A stretch of 64,000 bases of DNA from Cryptosporangium phraense (GCF_006912135.1 NZ_VIRS01000003.1:62001-126000), one strand, 5' to 3'. Numbered from the stretch's first letter, positions 45,930 through 55,807 are shown. Program-made: numbers and translations. Notes: generated from the letters alone by a model not told the origin.

Positions 45930-48131
45930 TCAACTGCTCGGGTCAACCGACGCCGACGCGCTGTCGATTCCGATGGAGGGCGTGTCAGCTGTCAGCAAGA
46001 CCGGCCCGTCAAGCACACGGAGTCGAAGGCCGTGCTCGTCGCAAGCAGCCTCCAGTTGTTCGCGTAGTGCATCATCGACTGGCTCGAGAGTTGCCGCGAT
46101 GTGAACTGTCGCGCCGAACTTGGCACTGCTCCCGACGTCGGACGCGACGTCGGTGAAGCCTGGCGCGCGACGTTTTGCCTCGCCGGCAAGTACGTCTTGC
46201 TTGTGCCAGCCTAGGAGGTCTACCTCGAAGGGCGGCCCGTCGATCGGTTCCGCGCCGCCTACGACGTAGGCGCCTTCGGCTTCGAGGACGGCCGCGGCAG
46301 CGAGAACTGGCAGCCCACCGTTCGCGCTGATGATGCGCATGGCGGGCGATAGCCGATAGTGCAGGGCAGGCTCGCCGCGGTCGGCGAGTTTATAGGCGGC
46401 GGGGGCCCGGCAGGCCCGACAGACCGGCTGGGGCGGGGCGTCGTCCAGATGACGCAGTTCTTGTGTGTCGCAGACGCTGCAGTCTGCACGCAGCCCGCGG
46501 ACTACGTGGCCACGGGCGACCAGTTCATTGAGCGCTCGCGCCACCTGCCCGAGAGGTGCGCTCGGGGCTGGCTGCTGCAGGGATGTTGCGACGTCGTCCA
46601 GTGTCCGAACACGGTCTCGGAAGGCGGCCACAGCGGCGCGGAGATAATCGCGATCGTCCGGGGAGACATGTTCGAGCGCGCGCCTGAGGCCTCGAGAGTC
46701 CGCCGGGGTCAGCGCCTCGATGACGGCAATTGCGGCTGGTTCTCGGTAAAAGTCCAGGCGGCCCGCCTCATGGGCTAGCACTGCGCGGAGTTGCCGAGCT
46801 TTGTCGGATTGCCGGAAGTTCAACGATGTTGCCGCACGCAGGATGGCATCTGGGTCTGGCAGGTGGAGCGGAAGTTGGTAACGCGGGTACAGGCGTGTGG
46901 GTACCCGCAGCTCCGGTCCTGCCCACCGAGATCCCGAGAGGAAGAGTTCGGCCACGGCCGGTCGTTGAGGCACCTCGATTAGATTTCCACTGAGTCCGAG
47001 TTCGACTGGAGCACCGAAAGAAGTCGAACGATAGGGCACAGGGTTGGGCCAGTCGACGATCGTCGTCGGGCGGTAAATTGCGGTCGTGATATGCGCCGCG
47101 CCTGCCCCGTATCGTCTGGCGCCCTGCCAGTGGTTACGAAATTCTGTGTTGACGACTGCGGTCGGCTCTATGGTGCTCTTTCTGACCGGAAAGTCGGTCC
47201 ATTTAGAGCCCGCATGCTCGAGGATCTCAAATCTATGCAGTATTTCTTGGAGCTCGTCCGTGGGAACAGACAAGCTGCAGATAAAGAGTGTGGGGCTGGA
47301 TCGCGCGACGGCCCGAACCTTCGATTGGATGTCGGCGGCTGCCGCGTCTGCGAGCTGGCGCGTGATGAGAAGGTCGGTTCCACCTTCGCTTGGGCGCAGC
47401 GCGCGTGTATTCCAGAACCATTGCAAGTCCTCGAAAGTAGGAACTTCCGGTGCCACGTATACGAATACCGCTGCATCGAGGAATGCTCCTGAAGCGTAGG
47501 ACGTGGACAGTCTATGCAGCGTGGAATCGATGACCCCGCAACGGTTGAGCTGTGCGCTCACCAGCGTGCTGTCATCGACGGGGACTACTTCTCCTCCGTG
47601 AGAACGCCATTCTTCCAATTCATCACGGCATGCCAGACGGCCGACCGCCGCCAACCCAAAGGCATCATCATCCGCAGCCTCGACCAGCTGCATCTGCTGA
47701 AGGTCCGCGTCCGTATGGACGCCAAATGCTGACGGGCTCCACTGCCGACCATCATCTAGGGGGCGTGCCGCTGCGACGTCAACTTCGAACGCTCCTAGTG
47801 CCACCTTCGTTCCAGAACGTACTCGACCACTGAAATCGATCAGCCCGGCCACCCCGGCCACGTCGATCAACTGAAGTGCGCCACCGGCGGCGGTGGGCTG
47901 ACCGTCCAAGTCGATCGCGACTATAGGAAAGCGCCGTCCACCCCACATACTGCTGGCCGCTCGAAACGCGAGGGTTAACTGCTCCAGATCGGCTTCTGCG
48001 ACCCCAAGGGCCAGCGGTCGTGGTCCTAGCTGCAGCCCGATCGTGTCCTGGCGGACAAATCCATCCACTGAACCCTTCAGCCCCTCAAGATCAGTCCGAG
48101 GAGTTACCCCGCGGCGTCGCCGGTCAGTCAA
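45930..48131 (-). CDS. Large protein with zinc ribbon and PD-(D/E)XK-like nuclease site
   Basis: 733 residues from a TTG with GAGG just upstream (no better start nearby). The first 500 residues are mixed alpha/beta without a recognisable family. A zinc ribbon follows (Cys551, Cys554, Cys571, Cys574), then a C-terminal region with Asp638 (FEVDLLGWHK) and Glu651-x-Lys653 (LAGEAKRR), the D...ExK pattern of restriction-endonuclease-like folds. It lies downstream of a CHAT-like protease gene on the same strand with 211 bases between. Together they look like a nuclease/protease defence pair. Catalytic activity is inferred from the motif only. Confidence 0.7.
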   Translation of the reverse strand: MTDRRRRGVTPRTDLEGLKGSVDGFVRQDTIGLQLGPRPLALGVAEADLEQLTLAFRAASSMWGGRRFPIVAIDLDGQPTAAGGALQLIDVAGVAGLIDFSGRVRSGTKVALGAFEVDVAAARPLDDGRQWSPSAFGVHTDADLQQMQLVEAADDDAFGLAAVGRLACRDELEEWRSHGGEVVPVDDSTLVSAQLNRCGVIDSTLHRLSTSYASGAFLDAAVFVYVAPEVPTFEDLQWFWNTRALRPSEGGTDLLITRQLADAAAADIQSKVRAVARSSPTLFICSLSVPTDELQEILHRFEILEHAGSKWTDFPVRKSTIEPTAVVNTEFRNHWQGARRYGAGAAHITTAIYRPTTIVDWPNPVPYRSTSFGAPVELGLSGNLIEVPQRPAVAELFLSGSRWAGPELRVPTRLYPRYQLPLHLPDPDAILRAATSLNFRQSDKARQLRAVLAHEAGRLDFYREPAAIAVIEALTPADSRGLRRALEHVSPDDRDYLRAAVAAFRDRVRTLDDVATSLQQPAPSAPLGQVARALNELVARGHVVRGLRADCSVCDTQELRHLDDAPPQPVCRACRAPAAYKLADRGEPALHYRLSPAMRIISANGGLPVLAAAAVLEAEGAYVVGGAEPIDGPPFEVDLLGWHKQDVLAGEAKRRAPGFTDVASDVGSSAKFGATVHIAATLEPVDDALREQLEAACDEHGLRLRVLDGPVLLTADTPSIGIDSASASVDPSS

Positions 48132-48342
48132 TCACCTCGCGCAGGAGAGTAGGTGTCCGGAACGAGGCTGCATCAGCTACGGCAGCCGTGCTGGGTCAGT
48201 TGTATTGAGTCTGCCATCGGCACGCACTCTATTGCCGCGTAGTTTGCTCGGGAGGTGCGCTCGGTCCATGACTCGGCGCACCTCCTCTGGTATGGCTCCC
48301 GGCTCGATCCCACCCCTGACGCTACGGAGCAGGCGCCCGGGC

Positions 48343-48990
48343 CTAGGAAGCGCTCGTCGCGAGGGTCGCGACGGACCATTGCCGACTGGCTAAGGCGCGC
48401 TCGGAGACTTCGTGTGCCTTGTCAAGGATGCCCGGGCGACTGGACCGGATCAGCGCCTCCACTACGCCGACCGTAGTGTCGTCGCCGGTGTCGACCGTGG
48501 CAGAGTGCCCGACCGTGACCAGATCGCGGCGCGTTAGCCGGCGTAGCTCGTCTCGGAACTCGTCCGACCCGCCCTGACAGCAGCTAAGCACGACGACCGA
48601 AGCGTCACAGGAGCGGGCGTCGAGGTCCGCCAGTTTGTAGCCCGCGTCCTCCTCGAGCAGGCATAGGCGGACCTCTCCGGCCCCGTCCACGTACCCGTGG
48701 AAGTCGAGCAGCAGCAGATCCACGTCGTGCACGTCGGCGAGTGCGGCCTCTATCTCAGCATGAGTCCGCGCCTCGAACTGAGCCAGCGCGAAGACCAGGC
48801 CATCCGCCGCGGCTCGATCGAACACCTTTTTGAGCGCTGCGTAGTAGACGCTCCAACGGATTCGCTCCAGACCGGTGTAGACATGCCGGATACGCCAGCG
48901 CGATTGCGACCCGTTGCTCTGGCTGAACCCCTCAGCCGACACTCCACTCATCATTGCCCCCAGATCCGGTAAGGACTCGACGCGTACCAC
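48343..48990 (-). CDS. CHAT/caspase-like cysteine protease
   Basis: 215 residues from GTG. The segment DVDLLLLDFHGYVDG puts a His-Gly (98-99) after a hydrophobic strand, and SVVVLSCCQGG (Cys137/138) follows 40 residues later, the His/Cys dyad spacing of CHAT and caspase-like peptidases; a third strand (LVTVGHSATVD) follows as expected. It lacks a long TPR or sensor region, so the signal must come from a partner, most likely the 733-residue protein encoded downstream. Several antiphage systems use such proteases for controlled cell death or effector cleavage. Confidence 0.75.
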   Translation of the reverse strand: MVRVESLPDLGAMMSGVSAEGFSQSNGSQSRWRIRHVYTGLERIRWSVYYAALKKVFDRAAADGLVFALAQFEARTHAEIEAALADVHDVDLLLLDFHGYVDGAGEVRLCLLEEDAGYKLADLDARSCDASVVVLSCCQGGSDEFRDELRRLTRRDLVTVGHSATVDTGDDTTVGVVEALIRSSRPGILDKAHEVSERALASRQWSVATLATSAS

Positions 48991-49520
48991 GGTTTTATCG
49001 GCACCGCGTTTCGCCGGGGCGATCCGCTGCCGTCCGAAAGAACGCCTGAGGCAACCCGGGCCGCGTTCGGCGCAGACGGCCGCGCCGGCAACGCCGCTCG
49101 CCGCCGGGTCGTGGTTGCTCGGATGTACTGCAGCGGCGTGGTTCGCGGTGGGGTGATGGCCGTGGATCGGGCTGTTTCGGGGCGCAAGCCTGGCTTCGTA
49201 GCCGATGTCGTCAGGTAGGGCGAGTCGTGGTTACCCGTATCGCCCGCGATTACAGACCAGTCCCGGAGCGCCGCGCGCGTAGTGCGTCCTGCCCGCGGGC
49301 GGTTGTGTTTCACCGGCCACCCCTCTTACGGAGGGCAAGGTGGCCCCCGCCCCTGCTGACCGGACGGGTTGGACTCGGCGGCGTCAGCAGCGACTTGGAC
49401 CTGCTCGGAGATCGCGGGACACACGCCGAAGTGCTGATCGACCCTCGGCGCAACGGCACCGCCGTCGAACCCCTATGACACCCGCGCAACTGCGTCCGAG
49501 AGCCTCGACGGGCGTCGCCG
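48991..49520. other. Upstream region of the protease gene, no gene seen
   Basis: 530 bases between the protease start and the WYL regulator stop. Frames here (for example 48951-49313 minus, 49227-49478 plus) are Arg/Pro-rich and lack ribosome sites. It must contain the promoter of the protease unit, but none could be fixed by eye. Confidence 0.45.
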
Positions 49521-50540
49521 TCACCGGTGGTCGCTTCGATCAACTGCGCCCTCGATGAGGCGGCGTCCGAGTTCGCGAACCACGTCGTGTAGTTCCGGGG
49601 GCTGCTCGATGACAAAGGGCCGGTCTAGCGCGGCCAGGGTGCCGGCGACCCATTCGAGGTGTTCGGCACGCAGAAACACCCGCAGCCAGCCGTCACCTCT
49701 CGTAGCGTCGGCAGCCGGCGTCACCGAGGCCAGCGTGTCCGGTATGCGGGTCTGCACATATGCCATGTCTGCATTGATGAGCACCGACACGTCGTGCCGC
49801 CACGGTGCCGCGGTCAGCGGTCCGACGACCTGCGCGACCGGATCTACGTCGGCTGGCGCGGCGAAAGTGACCGACCGCACCTGCAGACCGGCCATGCGGT
49901 CCAGGCGAAAGGTTCGCAGCCCCTGCCGGTCGACGTCGAATCCGGTGAGGTAGAGCAGACCGCGGTGCGCCACCACCCCGTGCGATTGCACCTGCCGCTG
50001 CGCCCAGCGTCCCTGACGAGGCTGATAATCGAACGCGACGAGCCGCCGGTCTCGCGCTGCCTCGGCCAGATCAAGCAGCGTCCGTCCATCCCGGTTGCCG
50101 GACTGGTTCGCAGTGGCATGGTCCCGGCCGCTGACGCTCCGTACGCCGGTGAAGTCCACCGTCTGCAGTACCGCGTCGATGCGCCGAGCGAGCGAGTCAG
50201 GTAGCACCCGGCGCACCTTGGCCATCGCGTTGTCCACTGCGAGCGATGACGCCGGGCCGGCTTCGGAATGGCGGTCGAACAGCAGCGCCCACACCACGGC
50301 GAGGGCCTCCTCGTCGGTCAGCATCAGTGGCGGCATGCGGTAGTGGCGGGCGAGACGGTAACCGCCGTACCGACCCCGAACCGCGTCCACCGGAATGTCC
50401 AGCTCGCGCAGATGCTCGACATACCGACGCACGGTGCGTTTATCGACCTCGAGGCGCTCGGCGAGGTCAGCGACCGTGTGGGTGCCGCCGGCCTGCAGCA
50501 ACTCAAGCAGGGCCAGGACTCGTGCAGTCGGTCTCGCCAT
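49521..50540 (-). CDS. WYL-domain transcriptional regulator (YafY type)
   Basis: 339 residues from the ATG at 50540; the frame is open further but the helix-turn-helix begins immediately here (ARPTARVLALLELLQAGGTH, then DKRTVRRYVEHLRELD). A WYL domain follows (RDRRLVAFDYQPRQG, GVVAHRGLLYLTGFDVDRQG), then the C-terminal WCX extension. Such proteins bind small ligands or nucleotides and usually repress a divergent gene. The divergent partner is the glyoxalase-fold gene 62 bases away. Confidence 0.9.
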   Translation of the reverse strand: MARPTARVLALLELLQAGGTHTVADLAERLEVDKRTVRRYVEHLRELDIPVDAVRGRYGGYRLARHYRMPPLMLTDEEALAVVWALLFDRHSEAGPASSLAVDNAMAKVRRVLPDSLARRIDAVLQTVDFTGVRSVSGRDHATANQSGNRDGRTLLDLAEAARDRRLVAFDYQPRQGRWAQRQVQSHGVVAHRGLLYLTGFDVDRQGLRTFRLDRMAGLQVRSVTFAAPADVDPVAQVVGPLTAAPWRHDVSVLINADMAYVQTRIPDTLASVTPAADATRGDGWLRVFLRAEHLEWVAGTLAALDRPFVIEQPPELHDVVRELGRRLIEGAVDRSDHR

Positions 50541-50602
50541 GTCACCAATGTTGCCCACGATACCGGGCGGAAACTGACCCCTATCGGATTTACCGTCGCT
50601 GC

Positions 50603-51058
50603 ATGACTTCACCAACTACCGTTCAGCTCGCCTCGGTACGCGTCATCACCGAGGACCTTCCCCGCCTCGTCCGGTTCTACGAGGTCCTCACCGGCGCCAC
50701 ACCGCAGTACCTGACCGACGACTTCGTCGAACTAGTGACGCCTTCGGCGACCTTCGCGGTCAGCGGTCCTGACCGCGTTGCTTTCATCACCGCGAATACC
50801 CCCCGCGGAGGCGCCAACAACAGCGCGATCGTCGAATTCCTCGTCGAGGATGCCGAAGCCGAATATCAAAAGCTGGTAACCCAGTTCGGGAACGACCTCG
50901 ACGTGGTTCAACCTCCCACCATGATGCCGTGGGGCAATCTGTCGGTCCTGATCCGCGACCCCGACGGGGCGCTGATCAACCTTTACACGCCGGTGACACC
51001 GCAGGGACAGCAGCTGCAGCGCAACCGCACACCCAGGATGCTGCCCTCCGAGGCGTAA
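50603..51058 (+). CDS. Glyoxalase/VOC-superfamily protein
   Basis: 151 residues from ATG. It has the two-repeat VOC plan: SVRVITEDLPRLVRFYEVLTG at the start and NLSVLIRDPDGALINLYTPV at the end. Proteins of this kind handle toxic electrophiles or antibiotics, or act as dioxygenases; the metal ligands are not all clear, so the activity is open. The tight divergent pairing with a WYL regulator is very common in actinomycetes and supports control by that protein. Confidence 0.88.
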   Translation: MTSPTTVQLASVRVITEDLPRLVRFYEVLTGATPQYLTDDFVELVTPSATFAVSGPDRVAFITANTPRGGANNSAIVEFLVEDAEAEYQKLVTQFGNDLDVVQPPTMMPWGNLSVLIRDPDGALINLYTPVTPQGQQLQRNRTPRMLPSEA

Positions 51059-51071
51059 TTCCAGCCGCACG

Positions 51072-51419
51072 CGGGACTGTCTCGCTGAGGGTCTTTCGGG
51101 TGACGTTGGCGAGCTTTCGCGAACGAAATTGGCCGCCGCGGTCGCTGTGCAGCACACAACCGGCGACGTTCCCGCCCCGTCGGGCAACGGCGTACTCGAC
51201 GGCGCGGACGGCGATCGCTGATTCCATGCGGTCGCCAGTGGAATAGCCGACGATCCGGTTGGACCAGACGTCTTTGACCGCGCAGACGTTGAGCTTTCCT
51301 TCACTCGCCCGACGCTCGGTCGAGTCCGTGAGCCAGAGTCGATTCGGCCCGTCGGCCCGGAACTGCCGCTGGGTGTCGGCGCGGTCCCGGAGGAAGCCTC
51401 CCGGCAATTGAAAGGACAT
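51072..51419 (-). mobile_element. IS3-family transposase (OrfB) fragment
   Basis: The minus strand reads the first half of an rve integrase core: RQFRADGPNRLWLTDSTERR (first catalytic Asp), AVKDVWSNRIVGYSTGDRM and VLHSDRGGQFRSRK (second Asp). After this the homology stops abruptly and the third catalytic residue (Glu) and the rest of the element are missing. No inverted terminal repeats were found. It marks past insertion and deletion at this spot. Confidence 0.85.
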
Positions 51420-51490
51420 CGGTCTCTCGCCGGACGACGTGGCCTACGGCAACGGCGGTCACGGGCCGCCCCGACTCGCGGGGCGGCCCA

Positions 51491-52297
51491 TCACGCCGGT
51501 CGGCGCTGGGGGAGCTCGATCAAGTCGAGCAGGTCGGCCACGCGGGTGTCGTGCGCGTCGGCCGGCCAGGCCAGGAGGACCTCCGTCGCGGGTAGCCCGG
51601 TCACCGGGACTGCCACGACGTGGTGCCCCAAGCGGTCAACGGCGCTGTCGCCGATCACCGCGATCAGTTGCCCGGTGGCGACGAGGTCGACCAAGGCGTC
51701 CAGCCCGACGGGTGGGAGTTCGGCCCGGTAGGCGCGGTCGCGAAGCAGATCGGCTGGCGTCACCGCGGTGCGACCCGCCAACGGGTGGTCGGACGGGACG
51801 AGTGCTACTGGGCGTTCGGTTGTGACGGTTTGCGCGTCCAGACCGCTCAGGTCGTCGCTGGAACAGATCAGTGCGACGTCGGCGCGGCCGTCGCGGACGG
51901 CACTCGTCTGCTCGCGGGTGAAGACGAGTTCGACGGAGCCGCCGCCGAAGGTCGTGACGTAGCCGCGCACCAAATCGCGCAGCAGACCCGCGCCCGTCCC
52001 GGGTGGTGTCGCGATGCGCAGCACGGGCTGACCGGCCTGGCGGGTGCGGAGGATCGCGCGGTCGAGGGAGCGCAGCACGGCCCGCGCCTCGACCTCCAGG
52101 ATCTGGCCGGCCGCGGTCAGCTCGACCCGGCGGCTCGTCCGTTTGAACAAGGGCCGTCCGAGGCGGCGTTCCAGCTGCGCGATCGCCCGCGACAGCGGGG
52201 GAGGAGCGATGCCGAGCCGTTCGGCGGCTTGGCCGAAGTGCAGTGTGTCGGCCACGGCCAGGAAGTACTCCAGCTCCCGGACCTCCAGGCGTTTCAT
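51491..52297 (-). CDS. LysR-family transcriptional regulator
   Basis: 268 residues from the ATG at 52297, which gives the normal start KRLEVRELEYFLAVADTLHF; the frame is open upstream but without LysR-like sequence. The helix-turn-helix (RLGIAPPPLSRAIAQLERRLG) and the effector-binding domain (VLRIATPPGTGAGLLRDLVRG) are complete. It is divergent from the F420/NADP oxidoreductase gene with 89 bases between and most likely controls it. Confidence 0.9.
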   Translation of the reverse strand: MKRLEVRELEYFLAVADTLHFGQAAERLGIAPPPLSRAIAQLERRLGRPLFKRTSRRVELTAAGQILEVEARAVLRSLDRAILRTRQAGQPVLRIATPPGTGAGLLRDLVRGYVTTFGGGSVELVFTREQTSAVRDGRADVALICSSDDLSGLDAQTVTTERPVALVPSDHPLAGRTAVTPADLLRDRAYRAELPPVGLDALVDLVATGQLIAVIGDSAVDRLGHHVVAVPVTGLPATEVLLAWPADAHDTRVADLLDLIELPQRRPA

Positions 52298-52386
52298 GAC
52301 CTCCACGGTAATGAATGATGATTTTCTCGTCATCGCAGGGAGCTGCCCTCGGTTGTCATTCTTGTCCCACCAGAGAAAGGGACACT

Positions 52387-53145
52387 GTGGCAAAGATTGG
52401 GATCATCGGCACCGGAAGCATCGGGGCCAGTCTCACGCGTGGGCTCAGCAGGGCCGGTCACGTCGTGACGATCGCGAATACGCGCGGACCGCAGAGCCTT
52501 GCCGAGTTGGCGGCGGAGTCGGGCGCGACCGCGTCGGCGCTCGAGGACGTCGGACGCGACGTGGACGTGGACGTGCTGATCACGTCGATCCCGTTCCGGC
52601 GGATGCCGGAGCTCAGAACGATCGTCGATCGGCTCCCGGCTGGGGTTCCGGTCGCCGACACGTCGAACTATTACCCGCGCCGGGACGGCCGGATCGAGGA
52701 GATCGAACGGGGAGAGGCCGAGGGCGTCTGGCTAGAGCGACAGTTGGGTCGCCCGGTCGTGCGGGCGTGGAATTCGCTGCTGCAGACGACGCTCGCGGAC
52801 AAGGGGCGGCCACGGGGAGCCGCCGACCGGCTGGCCGTAGCGGTCGCCGGCTCCGATGTCGTCGCGAAGCGGCTCGTAATGGATCTGGTCGACGACACCG
52901 GTTTCGATCCGGTCGACGCGGGAACGGCCGAGGACACCTGGCGCCTGCAAGCCGGGGCACCCGCGTACTGCACCGAGCTGAGCGCCGAGCAGTTGCGGGC
53001 GGCGCTCACGCTCGCTGACCGCGACGCGGTGACAGTGCGTCATTCCGCCGTGTTGTCGATCATCGACACTTGGGAACAGGGACCGACGTTCTTCGACGAC
53101 ATCGTTGCGCTCTACCGCGCCGCGGCGGGTCTGTCCGCTCGTTGA
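52387..53145 (+). CDS. F420/NADP-binding oxidoreductase family protein
   Basis: 252 residues from GTG with agaaaggg upstream. The N-terminal Rossmann motif GIIGTGSIGASL and the following VVTIANTRGPQSL match the coenzyme F420-dependent NADP oxidoreductase family (NADP-binding half). It probably oxidises or reduces a small substrate with NADP; F420 use is not proven by the sequence. Control by the divergent LysR protein is likely. Confidence 0.85.
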   Translation: MAKIGIIGTGSIGASLTRGLSRAGHVVTIANTRGPQSLAELAAESGATASALEDVGRDVDVDVLITSIPFRRMPELRTIVDRLPAGVPVADTSNYYPRRDGRIEEIERGEAEGVWLERQLGRPVVRAWNSLLQTTLADKGRPRGAADRLAVAVAGSDVVAKRLVMDLVDDTGFDPVDAGTAEDTWRLQAGAPAYCTELSAEQLRAALTLADRDAVTVRHSAVLSIIDTWEQGPTFFDDIVALYRAAAGLSAR

Positions 53146-53394
53146 CCGGCAGTCGCCTACGGCCTGGAAACGCACGGCGATGTACTGCTTACCCGGCAAC
53201 CGCAGCGGGCCGACGTCTTTGATGGCCGCCTCGAGACGGCCGGCGTCGCGCCCGGTCGGGAAGTTCGACGAACAGCGCGTCCTCGATCTGGCCCGGGCAG
53301 GCGTGGACGCCCGGACCTTCACCGCCATCGCCGACACCGCTCTGGCTGTCCTGCCTGGCCGGTCTCGCCGGTGAGGACCGGGAGCCTCCGGGGC

Positions 53395-53735
53395 TGTCCG
53401 GTCTCGTTCCGCCGCGCCGGGCGACCTGGTCCGAGCGTTCCGGAATCGTCACCGCGACCTTGCGGCGTCGCAGCGCCGCGTGGGTCGAGGGATGAGAGTA
53501 GGCCTTGTCAGCCACAACCCGGTCCGGTCGCTTCCGCGGCCGGCCGGGTCCCTGCCGGGGCACCGAGATCTCATCGAGCAGCGGCAGGAGTGGTGGGTAG
53601 TCGCCGGCTTGACCAGCGGTCAGCCGGACGGCCATCGGCCGTCCCCGGCCATCGACCGCGCCGGGATCTTGCTGCTCAGCCCGCCGCGGGACCGCCCGAT
53701 CGCCTCGCCCGCGACCGCAGCCACCGGGATGCCCG
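53395..53735 (-). mobile_element. IS5-family transposase fragment with a frameshift
   Basis: On the minus strand the middle of an IS5-type DDE transposase can be read: RSRGGLSSKI, then after a one-base shift VDGRGRPMAVRLTAGQAGD, PGRPRKRPDRVVADKAYSHP (catalytic Asp region) and TIPERSDQVARR. Both ends are missing. The flanks (53146-53394 and 53736-54007) contain no recognisable gene. Confidence 0.82.
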
Positions 53736-54007
53736 GACGCGCGGCCGACCGCGAGCCCCCCTCTTTTTCGCCCGCTGCGCGATCATCTCGCCGCCGCGGG
53801 GATCGCCGCCGGCGAACGGATCGACGTGCCGGTGGACCTCGCCTGGCGCGACTGGCAGGCGACCTGATGATCGCCGAGATCAAGAGTTGTCTGGCCGGCG
53901 CCGACGCTGACCGCTCCGCCGCCCTTGGCGTACTCTCCTGCCGCGCCGGGCGCGTGGAGCGCACACGCGATTACCGTCAGCGGTGTAACTCGACGGCTTG
54001 CCGACCG

Positions 54008-54637
54008 TCACGAGACTGGACTGACCCGGTGAGTCACCAGCCGGAGGTCTTCGCCTGTCGGGTGCACCGCCTCGCAACGCGCATGAACTGGCGGGAGATC
54101 CGTCAGCCAGCGCCCGAGCCCTCTCTGGGCTGTCGCCGGCAGCGTCCGCACGCGTGCGGGGTCCAACTCTGTGACCTCGCCGGGTCTCAGCCCGAATGCC
54201 ACACCATGCCGTTGGGCAACACCGTCGAAGTATCGGCGCACCCGGGCGGACAGTAGTTGGACGCACCACCGATCAACGAATCCACTCGGCATGTGCGCCA
54301 GGCGGTAGAAGTCCTTGAGCGCCTCACCCAGATGCTGTGTCCACGCTGCGTTGGTCTCGCGCGGCTCGCGTGGGAATTTGAATTCCACGGCCGCAGGCGT
54401 CGGGCCCGTCACGACCAAATCGACGGAGTCGGGTACACCCGGCCGGCGCCACTCCGCTTCGAGCCGCACGGGGGCAACGCTGGCCTCGACGAGTTCGCAG
54501 ACGGCAGCGAACCGCAGCACGTCCTCGGTCAGTAGTGCTTCCAGACCGGCAACTCGGTGACGGTCCAGCGCACTGGCGGTCGCCGCCCACACCCCGGCCC
54601 AGTCGATGGGGTCCTTCACTGGATCCACGTCGGACAT
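54008..54637 (-). CDS. Hypothetical protein with PD-(D/E)XK-like motif
   Basis: 209 residues. Pro69-Asp70 and Asp73 (VPDSVDLVVTG) followed by Glu85-Phe-Lys87 (AAVEFKFPRE) match the D...ExK pattern of restriction-endonuclease-like folds, preceded by a helix with Glu60. The rest is helical and soluble. I do not recognise a named family. It is downstream of IS debris and convergent with nothing functional; it may be a stand-alone defence or repair nuclease, or a non-catalytic relative. Confidence 0.6.
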   Translation of the reverse strand: MSDVDPVKDPIDWAGVWAATASALDRHRVAGLEALLTEDVLRFAAVCELVEASVAPVRLEAEWRRPGVPDSVDLVVTGPTPAAVEFKFPREPRETNAAWTQHLGEALKDFYRLAHMPSGFVDRWCVQLLSARVRRYFDGVAQRHGVAFGLRPGEVTELDPARVRTLPATAQRGLGRWLTDLPPVHARCEAVHPTGEDLRLVTHRVSPVS

Positions 54638-54777
54638 CGTGTCTCACGGATTCGGGCTCTGGCTGGAAATTGGTGCAACAGCGTCCGCATCTTGATGCGA
54701 AATCGGGTGCGCCCGACGTGGTGTTGCCGCTGCCGGCGAGTGGTTGTGATGGCGCTGGTGGCGGTTGACCGTGAGGT

Positions 54778-55679
54778 ATGACTACTTCTGCTGCGTCTCG
54801 CTCTGGCCAGGGTCTCTTTGATCTGGCGGTGGCGGCCTATCTGCGGCGCTACCGCGGAACGTCTCGGCTGCACTCCGAGTCCGACCTGCGGGTATACCTC
54901 CGCTGGTGCGCCAGCGAAGCCCTCGATCCGCTGGCGGTCGCCCGCGTGGACATCGAGCGCTACCTCCGCTGGCTCCAAGACGTCCGCTGCTTCCAGCCCT
55001 CCACGGTGTCCCGAAGGCTGTCAGTCGTGGTCGGCTTCTGCCGCGTCTGCGTCATCGACCAGGTCCTGTCCCACTCGCCGGCCGACTACGTCCGCAGACC
55101 CCCTGTTCCACCTGAATCCCCGACGCTCGGACTCGGTCACCTGCAGTTTGAGGCGCTACTCACGACCGCCAGACTCTCGGCGAACACCAACGACTTCGCG
55201 CTCATCGCGATGGTCGGCCTGCTCGGATTACGGATCTTCGAAGCCACCGGAGCCAACATCGCCGACCTCGGCGAGGAACACGGTCACCGCGTCCTGCGTG
55301 TCCGCGGCAAAGGCGGCAAGGTAGTCCTCGTCCCGCTCCCGCCAGCCGTCGGCCGAGCGCTCGACCGCGCCGTCGACGAACGACTCGGTGGACCGATCCT
55401 CCGGAACATCCGTGGCGGCCGGATGGATCGGCATGCAGCGACCCGTCGGCTCAAGCACCTCGCGGCGATCGCCGGGGTCCGGATGCCCAGGATGCACCCG
55501 CACATGCTCCGGCACACCTTCGTCACCACGATGCTCGACGCCGGCGTCAGCCTCCGCGACACCCAGATCGCGGCCGCCACGCCGACCCGCGAACCACGAT
55601 GCGCTACGACCGAGCTCGCAAGAACCTTGATCGTCACCCGAACTACATCCTCGCCGCATATATGGCCTCCGGGACGTAG
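54778..55679 (+). pseudogene. Tyrosine recombinase (integrase), frameshifted near its end
   Basis: From ATG the protein has a SAM-like N-terminal domain (DLRVYLRWCASEALD, STVSRRLSVVVGFCR) and the catalytic domain with Arg152 (GLLGLRIFE), Lys178 (RGKGGK) and His242-x-x-Arg245 (HMLRHTF). After QIAA the frame goes wrong: one base is missing near 55572-55580, and in the next frame the true ending follows, HADPRTTMRYDRARKN with the catalytic Tyr, stopping at 55679. As given, the product lacks the nucleophile and would be inactive. It was probably the recombinase that moved this island. Confidence 0.85.
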
Positions 55680-55807
55680 CACCGACACGCGACCGTGCCG
55701 AGAAGAGCATATTCATGGCGCTCGGAGGCCCCTAGTAGATAGATAATCACTGCCGGTCGGCAAGTACAAGACTTGAATTTTGCAATGATCGCGCTGATGC
55801 TTCGTCC

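Noticed and set aside
48177-48269. 30-codon minus-strand frame between the protease and nuclease-like genes, with a GGAGG-like site
   Set aside because: It lies in a plausible spot for a small third component, but composition is unremarkable and the spacing to ATG is long; kept only as a note.
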